Source: Stratiolaelaps scimitus (taxonomy: Eukaryota > Arthropoda > Arachnida > Mesostigmata > Laelapidae). Taken from it: DNA of 64,000 bases. The translations under genes were made by a program, and so were the position numbers. The stretch lies in the NCBI GenBank assembly GCA_019614645.1, contig JABWDB010000001.1:4954501-5018500 (forward strand). The letters run 5' to 3'. Positions 59,594 through 64,000 of this stretch are shown one piece after another. Positions within the stretch are counted from its first letter, which is position 1. Each line of letters starts with the position of its first letter. Under the pieces are notes generated by a model. The model searched no databases, had not been told where the DNA came from, and saw only the letters and a program-made list of their open reading frames with translations.

Positions 59594-59744
59594 TAAAGGT
59601 AAAGCTTTATTGCTTTATTAAAGGAGCTGCAATTTCACAATGCTTAAGCTCTTGTATATGTCATCACGCAGCGGGTCTCGAACCCGCCGCCTCTGGCTTT
59701 CGACAGCCAGAAGTTTAGCCGTCTAAGCTATCCACGGTGGACGG
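59594..59744 (-). mobile_element. tRNA-derived SINE, family C, copy 5 (best head)
   Basis: The minus strand carries a well-formed tRNA-like head: A box TAGCTTAGACGG, an anticodon-like arm CTGGCT-GTCGAA-AGCCAG and B box GGTTCGAGACC. Then come GATGACATATACAAGAGCTT and the tail GCAGCTCCTTTAATAAAGCA. The anticodon loop is six bases and no acceptor stem pairs fully, so I call it a SINE head and not a working tRNA gene. Confidence 0.7.
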
Positions 59745-60154
59745 ATTTGGTTTCTGGGCCACTTCATTGTAAATGCATCCATACAGAATTATACGGCACA
59801 TGATAATGTAGAAGAAACCCGACGAGCAATGGAAACGCAACGACTCCTTATAAGTTAGGTATTTATTTTTTTTAGATGAAATATAAGTAACTCGCTCAAT
59901 GCGCAAGAAGCAATTCTTAAAGCAGTAAATACAGACAAAACAACAACTAAACACTTAGTTGACAAATGACGGAGGAAACGAAATATTCTAGTGATCTAGC
60001 ACAACATCATCGATAAAGTTAGACAACTATAACTTATCGATGATTGTGAGCACTACTTCGAGCTACGTTGTCTGCTCATATGTAAAAAGCAGATCCGTAA
60101 ACGACCACATGAGATGATTTAAAGTCAAGCTATGAGTATGCTCATGCAGAATAT

Positions 60155-60778
60155 ATGGGTACGTATGTATGTTTATACATAGATATACTGTTTCGCATCA
60201 GACCATCGGTGGACCAAACTGAATTACTGCTTGCGATAGAGAACGTGGAGTATATAGTAAAGATTTTTGGGAGCCTCGGTCTTTTGTTGCATAAGAATCT
60301 CAAATGGTCCGCCTATTTAAGAGCTATCACCCCTAAATGCTACGCTGTAATTGCTCGCATTCGACGTGTTCGAGAAGTTGGGTTTCCGACGAATTGCCTC
60401 GTGCTTATCTATAATTCCTTGCTAATACCGACGTTGGGATATGTCATGTCAATCTGGGGCAATGGATATAAAGAGGTAGTAGATAGAGGAAGAGTAATTA
60501 AAAACGATGCACTTCGAGCAGTGTTTGGAAGGACCCGCAGAGAGTCTATTGCCGACATCTATGGCAGATACAGACTCCTCACCGTGGATAAGTTACGTCA
60601 GGTTTCCACCGCGATTCTGACTTTCAAAATGATCAAGGGCATTATCCCTCCCGATGTCGCGTTCCCCATTGTAGTCGTCGACAGAAAAACTTCTCGCCGG
60701 GCAACAGAGTTTGTACTACCTACAGCCGTCAAAGTAACCACCTGCCAGACTCTAGCTTATCAGATGCCGTTGGTTTAG
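60155..60778 (+). pseudogene. LINE reverse transcriptase C-terminus, 5'-truncated
   Basis: A 207-codon frame covers the RT thumb and C-terminal region of a non-LTR retrotransposon. It contains the FLGLLLHKNLKW-type motif (here SLGLLLHKNLKWSAYL), then KCYAVIARIRRVR, LIYNSLLIPTLGYVMSIWG and RRESIADIYGRYRLLTVDKL. The first roughly 10 residues are unrelated. The catalytic YADD and the endonuclease are absent, so this is a 5'-truncated copy, still open for over 600 bases and therefore fairly young. A 3' UTR-like, A-rich stretch follows to about 60960. It may belong to the same LINE group as the relic at 5520. Confidence 0.75.
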
Positions 60779-61028
60779 AGCTCGCTCCCGATGGAGGTTA
60801 GGGGGCTCACCTCTACCAGGAAGTGTGCCAATGAGATAAAGAAAAGATTGTAGTTATAATATTTTATAATAGTGTGAATCAAATAACCTGAATATTGTAA
60901 ATTGTAAATAATTTGAATATGTGGATGTATATATCTGTTGACAGAATAATCTCTTATAATTGTGAAATCGTAATTGCATGACCAATTTGGTGATAATACA
61001 CTCTTATTTTTACTCTGTTTTTTTAATC

Positions 61029-61072
61029 GAGAACTTAAGCATTGTTAAAATTGCAGTTCCGGAAATAAACCG
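61029..61072 (+). mobile_element. SINE family C, copy 6 (tail fragment)
   Basis: GAGAACTTAAGCATTGTTAA then TTGCAGTTCCGGAAATAAAC matches the family C body and tail. It is about 250 bp downstream of the LINE RT copy at 60155-60778. Confidence 0.5.
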
Positions 61073-61445
61073 CAAATGTTATGTTTTTTCAAGGCTGCCA
61101 TGCTGCAGCCTGCTGACGATGGTGTCTACTGTGGTCCCTTTTGACCATCAGAATTTCAATTGGTGTATTAGGGTCACCGTGAGGTAATCTTGACAGGCAT
61201 CACCGTTTTGAAATAGCCACTACTCACAAGGATTTTGACAAGGATCAATCAACTTATCAAAAGGCAACTTTTCATACATCTATAATATTTGTAATTAATT
61301 TACGTGAGTAAAGCTTTTGAGCAGTTAATATGTATTCTATATTCGAATATACATGTTTGTATATTTGACAATGGCAGATGATAATAATTATAGATGAACA
61401 GGATACGTTTTTATTTATGTCAAATAATATTTACGGCTTCACTGT

Positions 61446-61478
61446 ATATAATATATATATATATATATTATATATATA

Positions 61479-61511
<33 letters not shown>
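61446..61511. repeat. (AT)n microsatellite
   Basis: AT repeat of about 65 bp interrupted twice by ATT. Confidence 0.9.
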
Positions 61512-64000
61512 GCCTTTTGTCAGAGTGTTCAACTGCTGCTTTACAGCCATACTATCTTCAAGTGCTAAACAACAACTGCTTGTGGACACACGCCTTTCAA
61601 TGATTATTTTCTATGGAGGAGGAGAGAATTTATGTATATGGTAGCCACTTGTAGAGTTCTACCAAGTGATTCATTCATGGTGCCTATCATTATGCCGATC
61701 GACAATTATGAACGCCGTGAATATTTCTCTGACAGACAGCCTGAACTTGCACATCGTATGCAATCATAAAACGTCGACGGGTTCGCTGATCCGAGACAGT
61801 GCGACGCGTATACGTTTCGTAGATGCGCGCTCCTCTTGGTTTCGTTTGTCGTTCTGAAGTACAAACACCGCCGTTACCTTGAGCCGACCACTGACGCCCG
61901 GGAAATCCGACACTGAATATAGAAGTTGTCAGTTCGCCGTCTCGCCCACGCCTCGCGAACTGCCTCCTTGGGACACTGGTCAATCTTCATCTCTCCCGAG
62001 AAGAGATTCGTATTTCTCTCATTTCACCATGTGCATACCCGTACAGCGTCGCCGACGCCTCCGACGTCTACGGCGAAGCGGTAAAGGGACACTGTTCCTC
62101 TGGTGGGTGAAAACTCCTGTTTTCTATGCTTGCCTTTGGGTACAGCCTTGATCGTGACAACGAAGTCGCCTGCCTAGTAAGGTTGCAACTTATAGGAACC
62201 TCAAGCGAGACGCCACAGGATTTCCCCAGTTCATTAACAACAACTAACTAAATCCTTTTTGTGCTAGACTCGTCCGAAGTCGTGATTTAGTTGAGCATTT
62301 CATAGGGAATTTCTATCTCATGTACCCGGCTACTCTTCTAGCCACATTGATCGGCCCTGGCTCTGGCAGAGACACACAGAATGTGCGACAAGTAAAACAA
62401 ATGAATCTAACAGATGCTGCGCAAAGGAAATATGGAATATAAAATCGAATGTTTTCCTCTACTTGTGCCACGGATAATCAGAGCTTATCCTACAACCCTA
62501 CCCTGTCGTTCTGGCTGGGCTGCTAGCTTCGGTCGACTTAATTTGGCGTCCAGGCCTCTAATAGAGTTAATTAACACAGGATCGGTCTAGAAATATACTA
62601 TAGACTACTACACTATTCTATGATTGTATTGTACACTTTAGTATTTTGAAACAAAATGTGCGCCATTGTTTATGTTATTGATATGCTATGGTATCAGGTA
62701 TGCTGACACAGCGACAAACTCCAGTATTCGTTGCGACTGGACATCACATGAACGAACTAACAATCGGAGCGATTGCTCAGTGGGTTAACCGGTTGGTCAA
62801 TTCGACAGATGTACGTTATCATTACACGCATCTCTGTGCCATGCACATTTCACTGAACTGGCTGGGTGATCAGCCAAAGTCGGTGGGGCAACGAACACTC
62901 GTATCATTGATCATCGGAGCGAAAATATCGCTCCGAATCGGTCTTGCTTTCTTTTTTTTTTTTGCGGATTTCTAGCTGTTGGTTAGCTTGCCAACTGCTG
63001 TCCGATCAACAGCGTTGTATTGTGATCTCAAAATGTGCCTGATATGATTGGCTGCTATTGTGGTCAGCTGTCCACGTCAATGGCTCTGACGTTGTCGTTT
63101 TCTTTCAGGTCGACTAAACAATTACGGCAGAGGCTCACTTCCGCTTGGGTCCTAGTCAGTTTCGCTCAGCAGTCAGTTAGGATTAAAACTTAACCGTGTT
63201 TTCGTTGCTGTCGTTCGCCGGTTGTCTCTAAACTGATAAAGCATAATGAGCAACTCATCAGCTCGAAGTTTTAGTCACATCGCAGAGCTGTCAAAAGTCC
63301 TGGTTTACCATTCGCGTGTCATTCCCGCCTGCGAATGACGTCCTGCCCCGATGCCGTCGTCGTGTGAACGCACTCACTGTGCTAGTTTGTGAGGGCGAGC
63401 CATCGTTGACTTCGATTGAAGCGAGGGCGCGCCGCGCACTTGTGCATACGCCACACACAATCAAGAGCAGGCCCGATTGGTCATAATCTCGCGACATCAG
63501 CGCAACAGCGTTCGCTGACTAAATCGTCTCAGAGCAACCCAATCGCGGTCAATGACGGGTCTGGGCGAGATCGATGACAGCTATAAACGCAATGTCAACG
63601 TCAATATGGCAGGCGTGGGTGCTTTACTTGTTGATGGACCTTGCCTAGCCAGCACGGACATTTGCAGGCCCCGACAACGACGAAACTTCGTGAATGACCC
63701 GTGGCGTGAGTAAGCGATACCAACGTGGCTAAACAACACCTAGCGTGCCTATACTACATTAAGCGCTAATACACGCCACACAAGAGGGCCAGTGTGCGGC
63801 TTTTCGTGCTGGTCGATAACATCGCCCAGTCGCGAATGGCACGATCGCTGAGAGCGATTACTTTATTCTCTTTGATGACTTTGCACCAAATTAGCTTTGT
63901 TAAATGCTTTCGTTTCACATAAACATACGCTCGTTGCAGGTTGTTAATTAACGATGAATAAGCCACATTGTAGAGGGGTGAAGAAAAGCAGAGTTTACAT
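61512..64000. other. No recognised gene
   Basis: Overlapping frames at 61690-62150 on both strands have Arg-rich, low-information products. The last 900 bases are GC-richer without a recognised frame; a gene could begin beyond the window edge. Confidence 0.4.
62915..62935. repeat. Short perfect hairpin
   Basis: CGGAGCGA-AAATA-TCGCTCCG is an 8-bp stem with a 5-base loop. GGAGCGAT also occurs about 150 bp upstream at 62766, near an A-box-like TTGCTCAGTGGG, so this may be part of an old SINE. Confidence 0.5.

Noticed and set aside
59640..59744. Functional tRNA gene on the minus strand
   Set aside because: Good A and B boxes, but the loop and acceptor stem do not fit and the 3' flank is the family C SINE body.

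Overview
The window is nuclear DNA of an intron-bearing animal, most likely an arthropod (a mite or other chelicerate would fit, but nothing here proves it). Supporting signs are GT-AG introns of a few hundred bases to about 2 kb, AATAAA poly(A) signals, a secreted Gly/Tyr/Pro-rich protein of cuticle or silk-gland style, many (AT)n and some (GA)n microsatellites, and short retroposons flanked by 10-21 bp target-site duplications. Genes are sparse: two are recognised with confidence, two more are probable, and several isolated exon-like frames cannot be named.

1-11.9 kb is repeat country. It holds tRNA-like and SINE sequences, a 29-bp perfect inverted repeat around an (AT)n tract (2851-3016), a LINE reverse-transcriptase relic (about 5520-5880), the 3' end of another retroelement (7360-7883, minus) and an unidentified broken reading frame (8360-9087, minus). 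A small membrane-anchored proline-rich protein lies at 11974-12357, followed by a tRNA-derived SINE and a dead Tc1/mariner transposase (about 13500-14183).

15.7-26.9 kb carries the best gene, a meiotic MutS homologue, MSH4 (plus strand). I could join nine exons in one frame. Exons 2-9 align along the MSH4 family and the phase closes exactly (2844 nt, 947 codons); the first exon is a prediction. MSH4 with MSH5 forms a clamp that stabilises crossover intermediates in meiosis. The complete ATPase domain is in one 1.3-kb terminal exon.

27-44 kb has no recognised gene until a secreted protein with a Thr/Pro minisatellite and a Gly-rich C-terminus (exons 41565-42180 and 43739-43806). A TATA-type promoter with a candidate non-coding first exon lies near 37.37-37.58 kb. 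A Tc1/mariner-type MITE is at 37878-38115, and exon-like frames lie on both strands near 38.75-39.5 kb.

44-64 kb is mostly intergenic, with SINEs, microsatellites and a LINE RT C-terminus (60155-60778). It includes one intronless minus-strand gene (54841-56889) for a 682-residue protein with two BTB-like domains, a BACK-like helical segment and a divergent Kelch-like C-terminus.

The most interesting pattern is in the repeats. Two otherwise different short retroposon families, A (5 copies) and B (5 copies), end in the same small stem-loop: a 6-bp stem closing a GGG or GAG triloop, in family A just before an A-rich tail. Most copies have clear target-site duplications. One family-B insertion is only 27 bp, little more than the hairpin. 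This looks like a shared 3' recognition signal for one LINE reverse transcriptase that is not itself present in the window.
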